Positions 46,138-54,290 of a stretch of 64,000 bases of DNA are shown here, in pieces. Source of the DNA: Polycyclovorans algicola TG408 (GTDB taxonomy: Bacteria > Pseudomonadota > Gammaproteobacteria > Nevskiales > Nevskiaceae). Under the pieces are notes generated by a model that saw nothing but the letters and a program-made list of their open reading frames with translations, had not been told where the DNA came from and did not search any database. Numbering within the stretch: the first letter of the stretch is position 1; each line of letters opens with the position of its first letter. The stretch covers positions 2,908,830 to 2,972,829 of the forward strand of contig NZ_JOMH01000001.1 in the NCBI RefSeq assembly GCF_000711245.1. Reading direction: 5' to 3'. Position numbers and translations under genes: made by a program.

Positions 46138-47151
46138 CTAAAGCGATGCCAAAATTTTTTCCACCAATGCGGCCGCCGTGGCCGGCGCCAGGGTGATGCC
46201 GTTGCGAAAGTGCCCGAAGTGCGCCCACAGGCCGGGGATGGCGGTGGCGTCGACTTGTGGCACTGCGCCGCCACCCGGTCGCAAGCCGGCCCATTGGCCG
46301 GCGAGGCGATAGCCCGCCAAGTCCGGCCACAGCGCCAAGGCCGCGTCGTGCAACTGGCGACGCGCAGCGTCGGTGGTGGCGGTGTCGAAGCCGGCATGTT
46401 CGAGCGTGCTGCCGACCACAATTTGGCCATCGGCACGGGGGATCAGATACACCGCGCGGCTGATCTTGACCGGACCCAATCGCGGCGCGTCGGGCGTCGG
46501 CGCAAACAGCAGCATCTGGCCCTTCACCGGCTGCACGTCGCAGGACAAACCAACCGCTGCCATCACCGCAGCCGACCAGGCCCCTGCCGCGACGATCACC
46601 GCGTCGGCCGGCAGTATCGGCCCGTCTGCGCGCCGCACCCCGATCACGCGCCCGTCACGCAAAACGGGTTCAACGAGGGTGCCAAGCTGCAGGTCCACCC
46701 CGGCCAATTGCGCGGCCACCGCCAGGGCCCGCCCGAGGCGCGGGTTGCGCACTTGCCCCAGTTGCCCGCTCGAAAGGCCGCTCGCCGTGCGGGTGAAGGG
46801 CAACTGCCATTGCTGGTGCCAGGCCTCGGCGAGCGCCTGCTCAGATTCGGCCAGCAACCAGCAGATACCGGTGCGTCGATACTCCACGTCGATGCCCGTC
46901 TCGGCCCGCAGCCGTTCGGCCCAGTTGGGGTACACGTGGTGCGCCTGCAGCGCCCATTGCTGAACTTGCGGCGGCTCATTCCAAGGCCATAGCGGCGAGA
47001 CGATGCCGCCGCCAGCCCAGCTGCTTTGCCGCGCGGCTTGTGCCGCCGGGTCGAATACCGTCACTGCCACGCCGCGCTGGCGCAGCAAAAGCGCGGTGAA
47101 CAACCCGACGATGCCTGCGCCGAGCACGATCATGTGCAAACCGGATTTCAT
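46138..47151 (-). CDS. thiO: FAD-dependent amino-acid oxidase, ThiO (glycine oxidase)-like
   Basis: A 337-residue DAO-family flavoprotein: FAD-binding MIVLGAGIVGLFTALLLRQR (GxGxxG), VTVFDPAAQAARQSSWAGGG, then IVSPLWPWNEPP, the ThiO-type substrate loop; C-terminal PRADGQIVVGSTLEHAGFDT and LWAHFGHFRNGITLAPATAA. Glycine oxidase supplies dehydroglycine for thiazole synthesis; other D-amino acid oxidases share the fold, and no thiazole gene is adjacent. ATG at 47151 is chosen; a much longer open frame upstream is the antisense of fimU2. Divergent from pilus operon 2. Confidence 0.8.
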   Translation of the reverse strand: MKSGLHMIVLGAGIVGLFTALLLRQRGVAVTVFDPAAQAARQSSWAGGGIVSPLWPWNEPPQVQQWALQAHHVYPNWAERLRAETGIDVEYRRTGICWLLAESEQALAEAWHQQWQLPFTRTASGLSSGQLGQVRNPRLGRALAVAAQLAGVDLQLGTLVEPVLRDGRVIGVRRADGPILPADAVIVAAGAWSAAVMAAVGLSCDVQPVKGQMLLFAPTPDAPRLGPVKISRAVYLIPRADGQIVVGSTLEHAGFDTATTDAARRQLHDAALALWPDLAGYRLAGQWAGLRPGGGAVPQVDATAIPGLWAHFGHFRNGITLAPATAAALVEKILASL

Positions 47152-47283
47152 GGCGCGAAGGATAGCGACCGCACGCGCCCATCGGGCGCCCGCACCCATT
47201 GAGACGCTCCATGAGGCCGTCCATCGGAATGACCTAAAGTTGTCCGACCCACTTCGGCACAGTCGGTCGGAAGGAGTCCCTCC

Positions 47284-47832
47284 ATGCGCCGTCACATCTC
47301 CGGTTTCACACTCATTGAGTTGATGGTCACCCTCGCGGTGCTGGCCATTGCCGTGGGACTGGCCGTGCCGGGCTTCCAGGCGCTGTTTGCCAACAGTCAG
47401 CGCAGCGAGTTCACCCGCGAGTTGTACGTCAGCCTCGCCCAGGCCCGCAGCGAGGCGGTGTCGCGCAACAGCCTGATCAGCGTCATTCCCCTCGACGATG
47501 ACTGGCTCAACGGCTGGCAGGTGATCGTCGATGACGATGGCGACGACGCGCCTGACGCCCTGGACCTCAACGCCGACGGCAACCTGGTTGACGACGCCGG
47601 CCTGCTCAGCGAGGTCGCCTTCAGCAACCTGAACATTGAATGGATCAGCGAGTTCGGCGACCTGCCGCGCATCCGTTTTAATCCCGGTGGTCGGGTCATC
47701 GACGAAGTCGGGGTGATCGTCTGCGGCACAAACCCCGGCAACAGCCGCGAGGTCAGCGCACGCCCGGCCGGGTTGCTGCGCCTGCGTGATCTGGGCGACG
47801 ACCCATCGCGCCACGCGAGCCTGTGCCCATGA
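47284..47832 (+). CDS. fimU: Minor pseudopilin FimU/FimT (GspH type), operon 2
   Basis: A 182-residue prepilin with a short leader MRRHISG, cleavage before FTLIELMVTLAVLAIAVGLA (Glu5), then the GspH domain (SEFTRELYVSLAQARSEAVS) with an acidic stretch DDDGDDAPDALDLNADGNLV. AAGGAG lies seven bases upstream of ATG. It begins a second minor-pilin operon of the same order as operon 1, but sequence identity to the first FimU is limited to the N-terminal helix and scattered positions. Confidence 0.88.
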   Translation: MRRHISGFTLIELMVTLAVLAIAVGLAVPGFQALFANSQRSEFTRELYVSLAQARSEAVSRNSLISVIPLDDDWLNGWQVIVDDDGDDAPDALDLNADGNLVDDAGLLSEVAFSNLNIEWISEFGDLPRIRFNPGGRVIDEVGVIVCGTNPGNSREVSARPAGLLRLRDLGDDPSRHASLCP

Positions 47833-48413
47833 CCCAAGCGCGCGGCTTCACGCTGGTCGAGGTGTTGATCACCGTGTTCGTCATGGGCGTTGGCCTGCTG
47901 GCGCTGGCGGGCCTGCAAATCATTGCCAAGAAAGCCAGCTTTGACGCCGCCCAACGCACCCTCGCCGGGCAGGCCACGCAAGACATTCTCACCCGCATGC
48001 GCGCCAACGCCAGTGTCGCCAACCGCTATTTGGTGACCAATGCCATTGCCCTGTCAGCGCCCGGCACGGACTGCGCCCAGGCCTCGTGCACACCGGACGA
48101 ACTGGCGGCGTGGGATCTCCATGAATGGGCCGAACAACTCGCCGTCGGCGGCGAAGTCGATGACGAGGGCGTGGCCACTGGCGGCCTTTCTGCGCCCACC
48201 GCGTGCATCATTGCCGGCAACACGGCGGGGCATTACCGCATCGCCATCGCCTGGCGCGGCATCACGCCGCTGGCGCCACCCGATGACGCTGACGACGCCA
48301 CCGATCCTGCCAACGTCGACTGCGGACGCGACGCCTACCTGGATGACGAGGGCCTCGAAGACTTCCGCCGCGTCATGGTGTCGGACGTGTTCGTCGCCAG
48401 TGCCGTGTCATGA
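47829..48413 (+). CDS. pilV: Minor pilin PilV, operon 2
   Basis: A 194-residue prepilin: MTQARG|FTLVEVLITVFVMGVGLLAL, followed by AGLQIIAKKASFDAAQRTLA and a C-terminal domain with Cys (DCAQASCTPDELAAWDLHEW, VDCGRDAYLDDEG). ATG at 47829 overlaps fimU's stop (ATGA); an earlier ATG two codons upstream is possible. The CTPxELAxWDLxEW stretch parallels the CTPAQLGLWQLADW of the operon 1 PilV, showing common descent. Confidence 0.88.
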   Translation: MTQARGFTLVEVLITVFVMGVGLLALAGLQIIAKKASFDAAQRTLAGQATQDILTRMRANASVANRYLVTNAIALSAPGTDCAQASCTPDELAAWDLHEWAEQLAVGGEVDDEGVATGGLSAPTACIIAGNTAGHYRIAIAWRGITPLAPPDDADDATDPANVDCGRDAYLDDEGLEDFRRVMVSDVFVASAVS

Positions 48414-49462
48414 CAACCGCACGTCGCCAACAGCATGGCCTGACGCTGATCGAGCTGATGATTGCCGGCACCCTCGGCTTGATCCTGCTGCTGGCGCTGG
48501 TGCAGTTGTTCGTCGACAACAACCGCCACCGCCGACAGAACCAGCAGCTTGCCGGGCTGCAGGATCAGGGTCGCTATGCACTGGCTGCTCTGACCCGCGA
48601 CCTGCAGATGGCCGGCTATTGGGGCGGGCTGTTTCAGGCGCAAACCCTTGACGTACGCGCCTCGGCGCTCGACGGACTGGCCGATGGCGCCGACTGTGGT
48701 CCGGAAGACGCCGAGCCCGGTTGGGCCTTTGACGGCGCGGCACGCGTGGCCTTCTTCAACGACGCCAGCGGCACCGCCATCGCCAGCCATTTCGGCTGCC
48801 TCACCGACGTGCGCGACGACACCGATGCCGTGCTGATTCGCCGCGTTTCGGGGCAGGCCAGCGTCACGCCGGAGACCTGCGACGAGGTGACACTGATGCC
48901 CCAGGATTACGTCGTCAAAACCAACGGGGTCGTCGGCAGCCTGCTGCGGGTGCCGGCCAGCGGCGAGATTGACGCCTGCGCCGAAGGCGAACCCCTGAAT
49001 GCACCGCTGCAGCTGCACCGCTATCTCCCCCGGCTTTATTACATTCGCGACTGGGCGGTGGCCGCTGGCGATGGCATCCCCACCCTGTGCCGCAAGACCT
49101 TGCGACGCGGCGCGGTGCCCGGCTGGGACGACGAGTGCGTCGCCGAGGGCGTTGAAGACCTGCAGATTGTCTGGGGCATCGACGACGATGCGGATTTCTT
49201 GAACACGCCCGACCGCTACACCGCCCAACCCAGCGACGCCGACCTGTTGCGCGCAGTCACCGCACAGGTGTCGCTAAGGGTCCGCGCGTCCGAGCCTGAT
49301 CGCAGCTACAGCGACATGAAGACCTACACCTATCCCGGCCGCGAGGGCGGCCGCGCGTGGACGCCGCGCCAGGCCGACGATGAAGCCAACGGCGTCGCGC
49401 CGCGTCACTATTACCGCAAGCGCTTTGCCACTACCGTGCAGTTGAAGAACCCGCTGCCATGA
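48410..49462 (+). CDS. pilW: Minor pilin PilW, operon 2
   Basis: A 350-residue prepilin: MTTARRQQHG|LTLIELMIAGTLGLILLLAL, then LFVDNNRHRRQNQQLAGLQD and ALAALTRDLQMAGYWGGLFQ in the PilW pattern. Several Cys (ADCGPEDAEP, FGCLTDVRDD, ETCDEVTL, EIDACAEGEP) likely form disulfides. Overlaps pilV and pilX by four bases each. Confidence 0.88.
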   Translation: MTTARRQQHGLTLIELMIAGTLGLILLLALVQLFVDNNRHRRQNQQLAGLQDQGRYALAALTRDLQMAGYWGGLFQAQTLDVRASALDGLADGADCGPEDAEPGWAFDGAARVAFFNDASGTAIASHFGCLTDVRDDTDAVLIRRVSGQASVTPETCDEVTLMPQDYVVKTNGVVGSLLRVPASGEIDACAEGEPLNAPLQLHRYLPRLYYIRDWAVAAGDGIPTLCRKTLRRGAVPGWDDECVAEGVEDLQIVWGIDDDADFLNTPDRYTAQPSDADLLRAVTAQVSLRVRASEPDRSYSDMKTYTYPGREGGRAWTPRQADDEANGVAPRHYYRKRFATTVQLKNPLP

Positions 49463-50157
49463 CAGGACGGATTGCCTTGGTACTGGATCGTCCCCTCTCC
49501 CACGCGTGGGAGAGGGTGGCCCGAAGGGTCGGGAGAGGGCGCGCCGCAGGCGCTGCGAACTTTGCTTCCACAGCCAGGCCTCCTTCGGGCGCCGCCCTCC
49601 CCCTCCCCCCACATCGGCAACGCGGTGCGGCGCTGGCCACGGCGCTGTTGTTTCTGATCGTGCTGACCCTGCTCGGCATCGGCGCTGTGCGCGAGGCCAG
49701 CACCTCACTGACCATGGCCGACAACGAAGCCTCGCGGGTCAATGCCATCGAGGTGTCGCAATCGCTGGTCGACGCGCTGCTGGCCGACATCGAAACCCAT
49801 TTTCCGGTGACCCTGGTCGCCGATCTGCAGATTGGGTGCTTCCCCGAGGGCCTCGCCGCCAGCAACCCGCTGCGCGCACCATTTGGATGCCCGGACGGCG
49901 GCCTGACGCCGCCGTCGACGCCTTCAGGCGCGCTCGCAGACCGCACCTATGTCGAGGTCTGGCGCGAGTCGGTCAATGGCCAGGCGCTGGTACCCGCCAC
50001 ATCGGTCGGCACCACTGGCACCACCGCCCGGGTGCGCTATGCACGTTTTCGCGTCACCGCCGGCACTGATCGCAGCGCCATCGGCCAAGGCGCCGCCGAA
50101 ATTCAACAGGGCGTGCAGATTGCCGTGCCCGAGGTCGAAGGGATCGCCCAATTCTGA
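49459..50157 (+). CDS. pilX: Minor pilin PilX, operon 2, with N-terminal extension encoded by a palindromic repeat
   Basis: A 232-residue frame. Residues from ~53 (RQRGAALATALLFLIVLTLL) are a normal PilX N-terminus, followed by IGAVREASTSLTMADNEASR. The first ~52 residues are instead translated from MTGRIALVLD followed by a REP-like repeat (bases 49490-49617: residues ~11-51, rich in Arg, Ala and Pro), placing a long charged segment before the leader peptide. No in-frame ATG lies close to the true leader, so either the extended protein is used, or a weak start (GTG at codon 20) is, or the gene is impaired. ATG 49459 overlaps the pilW stop, preserving coupling. Confidence 0.8.
   Translation: MTGRIALVLDRPLSHAWERVARRVGRGRAAGAANFASTARPPSGAALPLPPHRQRGAALATALLFLIVLTLLGIGAVREASTSLTMADNEASRVNAIEVSQSLVDALLADIETHFPVTLVADLQIGCFPEGLAASNPLRAPFGCPDGGLTPPSTPSGALADRTYVEVWRESVNGQALVPATSVGTTGTTARVRYARFRVTAGTDRSAIGQGAAEIQQGVQIAVPEVEGIAQF
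49490..49617. repeat. REP/REPIN-like palindromic element inside the 5' end of pilX2
   Basis: Left part has a perfect 10-bp stem CCCTCTCCCA (49493-49502) / TGGGAGAGGG (49507-49516) with CGCG loop, then TGGCCCGAAGGGTCGGGAGA. The right part, read in reverse complement, gives TGGGGGGAGGGGGAGGGCGG and GCGCCCGAAGGAGG, an inverted and degraded copy of the same motif. Two inverted REP-type units make a roughly 128-bp REPIN-like element. The GGGAGAGGGTG-CCCGAAGGG motif type recurs in intergenic regions of GC-rich gammaproteobacteria; here it lies inside an open reading frame. Confidence 0.8.
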
Positions 50158-53100
50158 TGAAACACCGCCCGTCCATTCGCACGTTGCTGACCCCGCTGGT
50201 CTTGATGGGCGCGGCGCTGTGCAGCGCGCCGGCGCTGGCGGATGACATCGACATTTACATCAACCCCGCCGAGAACCCGCTGCAGCCGCCGACCACGATT
50301 CTGGCGCTGGATCTGAACCTGCTGGGCATCTGCAACACGACGCTGACCAACCCGAGTAATACGCAGAATCCCGATGCGCCGCAGTTGTGCCTTGACCTGA
50401 CCAACGAGTCGCTGCTGGGCGACGTGCTGGGCACCAATACACAGGACGAGCCCGAAGATCTGCTCAGTGATCTGTTGCTGGGCACCGGCAACAGCGACGC
50501 CAGTCGCGCGCGGGCCTTGTGCAATCTCTATGGCGTGCTGGGCGTGGACTCTCCAGTGGTCAATCTGCCAGCGGTGGGCTTTCTGCTCCAGCCGCTACTG
50601 GGCGGGGTGAGCCAACTCACCTGCGGCACGCTCGACTTTCTGCTCGGCATCTCATTGCTTGGCAGCATCGTCAACCCGCTGCTGGGCGGCTTCGTCGGTG
50701 ACCTTGTAGCCGGATTGGTTGACCCGCTGCTCGGCACCGTGGTGGGCCAACTGCCGTCCACGGTCAGCGGTCTGCTGCAAACCACGGTCGGCGGCGTGCT
50801 GGGCGCCAACCAGCTTGACCTGATCAGCCTGCTCGAGGCCATTCTCAACCAGCTGGTCGATTCCAACGTCGCCATCGTCGTCACCCACGCCGACCGCGCC
50901 AATGCCGCGGGTGACCGGGCGGTGAACTGCGACTTTGGTGACCAGGCGTCGATCACCACCACCCGCCGCGAAACCGTCAACTGCAGCAACGGGGCGTATT
51001 TTTTGCTGGGCAGCACGCCGCTGGTCGACGAGGGCAGTGTCAGCGCCGTGCTGAGTCGCGTGGTGACCCTGCTCACCGACCTGCTGAATCCGACCAACGT
51101 GGTCAACGCCGTCACTGGCCTGTCGGGCAGCGTGCTCAGTGGTCAGGTCGAACTGCTGCCGCCCTACCAGACCAAGGAGGTCTACGCCGAGGTCCTGCAT
51201 TACCTCGCTGGTGACGAGGTGTTCAATGCGCCGCTGAAGCGCTGGGACGGGCTGACCGCCCTGCTGGGCCGCGACACCGCCATCGAAGCGGGCGGCAACT
51301 ATGTGCAGCCCGACCTGGCATGCCGGCGCGCCAACCTGCTGCACGTGCAGCTCACCAACCCGCTGTTGCAGGACGACTCTGACGACACCCTGCGCGGCTA
51401 TCTGCCAGGGGTCGAGGAAAGCGGCGTGGTGTCGCTGGGTGCAGTGGTGCGCGAAGCGGCCGAAACCGGCTTTCTCGACATCAACGGCAACCGCATTGCG
51501 CTGCAGTCATTCTTTTTGGTGCAGGACAACCTCGCCAGCATCGAGACGCTGACCACGGTGGGTGCCAACGTCACCACGTATGCCGACCGGCTGGGGCTGC
51601 TGGGTCTGGGCGACCAGATCGGCCAACTGCTCCAGCCCACGGTGGTGGTCGATGCCAGCCTGTTGACGCCGACACTGACGTTTGACCTGACCGCACCGAA
51701 CCGGATTCTGGCGCCGGCTTTCTTTGGGCTTTTCCGCCCGACCGCCAACCAGGCCCCTCGCTGGCTGGGCAACCTCAAACGCTTGCAGTTCGATGGTGCG
51801 CTTTACACCGACGCACAGGGCAGCGATGCGGTAGATGTCGACGGTCGCATTCGCAGCGACGTGCTCAGCGTGTGGACCGAACCTGCCAAGCTGCCGCCCG
51901 GCACCAGCGCCGACGGCCGCGACGTGACCCTGGGCGGCGCCGGCAGCCGAATGCCCATCTCGGGCCGCAGCAACGGCACGGCCGGCGCACGACAATTGTT
52001 CTTCGACCGCGTGGCCAATGGCCAGATCAGCCTCGTTGGCCTGAATGCTGACGACGCCACCCGCCAGATGGAACTGACGCCCGCACTCGGCGCCGCCGAT
52101 AACGAAGAGGCACGCGCGCTAATGCTCTTCGCCCGCGGCTGGGAGGTCGGCACCACCGCCGCGCCCACCCTGAACCTCGGCGATGTCCAACCCCGGCCCT
52201 GGCGTCACGGCGCGGTGCTGCATTCCCGCCCGGTGGCCATCAACTATGGCGCGCGCGGCGGCTTCACCGAGGAGAACCCCGACATCCGCATTCTTTATGG
52301 CGCCACAGATGGCTTTCTGCGCATGGTGCGAAACGACACCGGGGTCGAAAGCTGGGGCTTCATGCCGCAGGCCGTCATGGGCCAGCAGAAAGTGCTGCGC
52401 GACAACGAGCCGGGCGCGCGCTTCCCTTACGGTGTCGACGGCGAACCCGCCGTGGTGATTCGCAACCGCGCGCCCGGCGGCGGCCCGGCCGACGACGCAC
52501 TCGACAGCGCCGATGACACGGTCTGGGCCTTTTTCGGCCTGCGGCGCAGCGGCAGCGCGCTGTACGCGCTGAACCTGAGCAATCCCGACCTGCCCACCCC
52601 CATGTGGCGGATCACCCCGGACGGCCTGGTCAGCAATGACGCGGTGATCAATGCGCGCGCCGATTGGTACAGCGAGCTGGGCCTGACCTTCAGCACACCG
52701 CAGGCGGTGCAGATGCGCGTCGACGGCGAAACCCGCATCGTGCTGGTCGTCGGCGGGGGCTACGACGGCGGTCGCAACGCGGCCAACACGCCGTTGGGCA
52801 AGGACGCGCAGGCCGCCAGTGATGGCGTGATCGGCAGCAATGATGCGCGCGGCAACGCGGTGTTCATCATCGACGCCGAAACCGGTGCGCTGATCTGGAA
52901 GGCGACCCAGGGGGAACTCAACGCCGAAGCGCCGTTTGACATCACTGAAAATCGCTTCCGCCATCCGCTGCTCACCGACAGCATTCCGGCGCGCGTCGAA
53001 GCCCTCGATACCACCGGCGACGGCTTTGCCAACCGCCTGTACGTCGGCGACACCGGCGGCCGCGTGTGGCGCGGTGACATGGGCGGCGATGACCCGGCAG

Positions 53101-53825
53101 CTTGGACGTTGTCGCCGATCTTCAGCGTCGGCCGCCACGACACGGCCAGCGTCGCCACCGACCGACGCTTTTTCCACGGCGTCGACATGGTGCCGGTGCG
53201 CAGCCCGGGTGCGAATTTCGATGCGGTAATCATCGGCAGCGGCAACCGCGCCGACCCGGTGGAACGGGTGCAGCAGAATCACCTCTATGCCTACCGTGAC
53301 ACCCGGCTCGGCAGCCTGCGCGACATTGACGCGGTCATCGTCAACGAGGACGAACTGCCCAGCCATGCCGATTTTGCCGACCTGACGCTGCTCTGCCAGA
53401 ACGCCAACCAAGATGACTGTGCCGACAATCAAAACCTGAGCACCGGCTGGCAGATCGAGCTGATTCGCCCTGGTGAGAAAAACCTTTCGCAGCCGCTGAC
53501 GCTGGGCAATGTGGTGTTTTTCTCGACCTTTGTGCCCACCGATCCCGGCAGCGTCGTCTGCGAAGTTGACGAGGGTGGCAGCCGCCTCTACGGCGTGTCG
53601 TTGCTGGATGGCCGACCGGCCGCCGACCGCATCACCGCCGCCGGTGGCAGCGGCGCGCGCTCGGTTGAGGCGCGCGCACCGGGCTTGCCGGGCGCGCTGT
53701 CGATGGCCGACGTGGGCACCGCGCGCAGCGGCACCGAGCTGCTCGATGCCGAGGTGCCGCGTTTCGTCCCGATTTACTGGCGCGAGCGACGCGGCGAAGA
53801 TGAGCGTCCCATTCCGCAGGACTGA
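50157..53825 (+). CDS. pilY1: PilY1-family pilus-tip protein, operon 2 (intact, divergent)
   Basis: A 1,222-residue secreted protein: signal peptide (SIRTLLTPLVLMGAALCSAP, cleavage after ALA), then a degenerate N-terminal domain with TTILALDLNLLGICN, where PilY1 proteins have their von Willebrand-type domain but without a DxSxS motif. Residues ~136-236 are an unusual Leu/Gly/Val-rich stretch (LLQPLLGG, LLGISLLGSIVNPLLGGFVG). The C-terminal half is the canonical beta-propeller: LYGATDGFLRMVRNDTGVES, FIIDAETGALIWKATQGELN and the calcium loop ALDTTGDGFANRLYVGDTGG with RVWRGDMGGDD. It starts in TGATG with pilX. It may be the only working PilY1 in this window. Confidence 0.9.
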   Translation: MKHRPSIRTLLTPLVLMGAALCSAPALADDIDIYINPAENPLQPPTTILALDLNLLGICNTTLTNPSNTQNPDAPQLCLDLTNESLLGDVLGTNTQDEPEDLLSDLLLGTGNSDASRARALCNLYGVLGVDSPVVNLPAVGFLLQPLLGGVSQLTCGTLDFLLGISLLGSIVNPLLGGFVGDLVAGLVDPLLGTVVGQLPSTVSGLLQTTVGGVLGANQLDLISLLEAILNQLVDSNVAIVVTHADRANAAGDRAVNCDFGDQASITTTRRETVNCSNGAYFLLGSTPLVDEGSVSAVLSRVVTLLTDLLNPTNVVNAVTGLSGSVLSGQVELLPPYQTKEVYAEVLHYLAGDEVFNAPLKRWDGLTALLGRDTAIEAGGNYVQPDLACRRANLLHVQLTNPLLQDDSDDTLRGYLPGVEESGVVSLGAVVREAAETGFLDINGNRIALQSFFLVQDNLASIETLTTVGANVTTYADRLGLLGLGDQIGQLLQPTVVVDASLLTPTLTFDLTAPNRILAPAFFGLFRPTANQAPRWLGNLKRLQFDGALYTDAQGSDAVDVDGRIRSDVLSVWTEPAKLPPGTSADGRDVTLGGAGSRMPISGRSNGTAGARQLFFDRVANGQISLVGLNADDATRQMELTPALGAADNEEARALMLFARGWEVGTTAAPTLNLGDVQPRPWRHGAVLHSRPVAINYGARGGFTEENPDIRILYGATDGFLRMVRNDTGVESWGFMPQAVMGQQKVLRDNEPGARFPYGVDGEPAVVIRNRAPGGGPADDALDSADDTVWAFFGLRRSGSALYALNLSNPDLPTPMWRITPDGLVSNDAVINARADWYSELGLTFSTPQAVQMRVDGETRIVLVVGGGYDGGRNAANTPLGKDAQAASDGVIGSNDARGNAVFIIDAETGALIWKATQGELNAEAPFDITENRFRHPLLTDSIPARVEALDTTGDGFANRLYVGDTGGRVWRGDMGGDDPAAWTLSPIFSVGRHDTASVATDRRFFHGVDMVPVRSPGANFDAVIIGSGNRADPVERVQQNHLYAYRDTRLGSLRDIDAVIVNEDELPSHADFADLTLLCQNANQDDCADNQNLSTGWQIELIRPGEKNLSQPLTLGNVVFFSTFVPTDPGSVVCEVDEGGSRLYGVSLLDGRPAADRITAAGGSGARSVEARAPGLPGALSMADVGTARSGTELLDAEVPRFVPIYWRERRGEDERPIPQD

Positions 53826-54274
53826 TGATGCCCACACCGCCAAACCGAGGTTTCACCCTGATCGAACTGATGATTGCGGTTGCAATCCTCGCCATCATCG
53901 TGTCGATTGCCCTGCCCAGCTATCGCAACTACATCCTCAAGGCGAACCGCACTGCGGCCAAGACCGCGCTGGTCGAGCTTCAGGCGCGGCAAGACGGTTA
54001 CTACGTTGACCGGCGCCGCTACGCCGCCACACTTACCGCGCTCGGCTACCCGGCCAATCCAACCTGGATCAGCGCGACCGGCGAACCCGAGACGGAGGAG
54101 ATGGACCGGTCGATTTACCGCCTCGAACTCAGCGAGGTCACCGTCAAGGGCTATCGGCTCGAAGCCATCCCGGTCGGCGCCCAGGCAGATGACGCGCGTT
54201 GCGGCACGCTCAGCGTCATTGCCAGCGGTCGCAAACAGGCCAGTGGCAGTGACGGTGTGGATTGCTGGCGATAG
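53825..54274 (+). CDS. pilE: Type IV pilin PilE, operon 2
   Basis: A 149-residue prepilin: MMPTPPNRG|FTLIELMIAVAILAIIVSIA (Glu5), then LPSYRNYILKANRTAAKTAL and VELQARQDGYYVDRRRYAAT, and a C-terminal DARCGTLSVIASGRKQASGS region ending DCWR, giving the D-loop disulfide. It starts in TGATG overlapping pilY1. Single pilE here versus two pilin genes at the end of operon 1. Confidence 0.9.
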   Translation: MMPTPPNRGFTLIELMIAVAILAIIVSIALPSYRNYILKANRTAAKTALVELQARQDGYYVDRRRYAATLTALGYPANPTWISATGEPETEEMDRSIYRLELSEVTVKGYRLEAIPVGAQADDARCGTLSVIASGRKQASGSDGVDCWR

Positions 54275-54290
54275 GCCGGCGCGCGACGCG

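Noticed and set aside
47152-47814. N-terminal extension of the ThiO-like protein by about 221 codons
   Set aside because: The extension is antisense to fimU2 and the FAD-binding motif begins right after ATG 47151.
52119-53843. A 574-codon open frame on the minus strand opposite pilY1 copy 2
   Set aside because: Antisense shadow of a recognisable PilY1 propeller; composition is His/Ala/Gly/Arg-rich without motifs.
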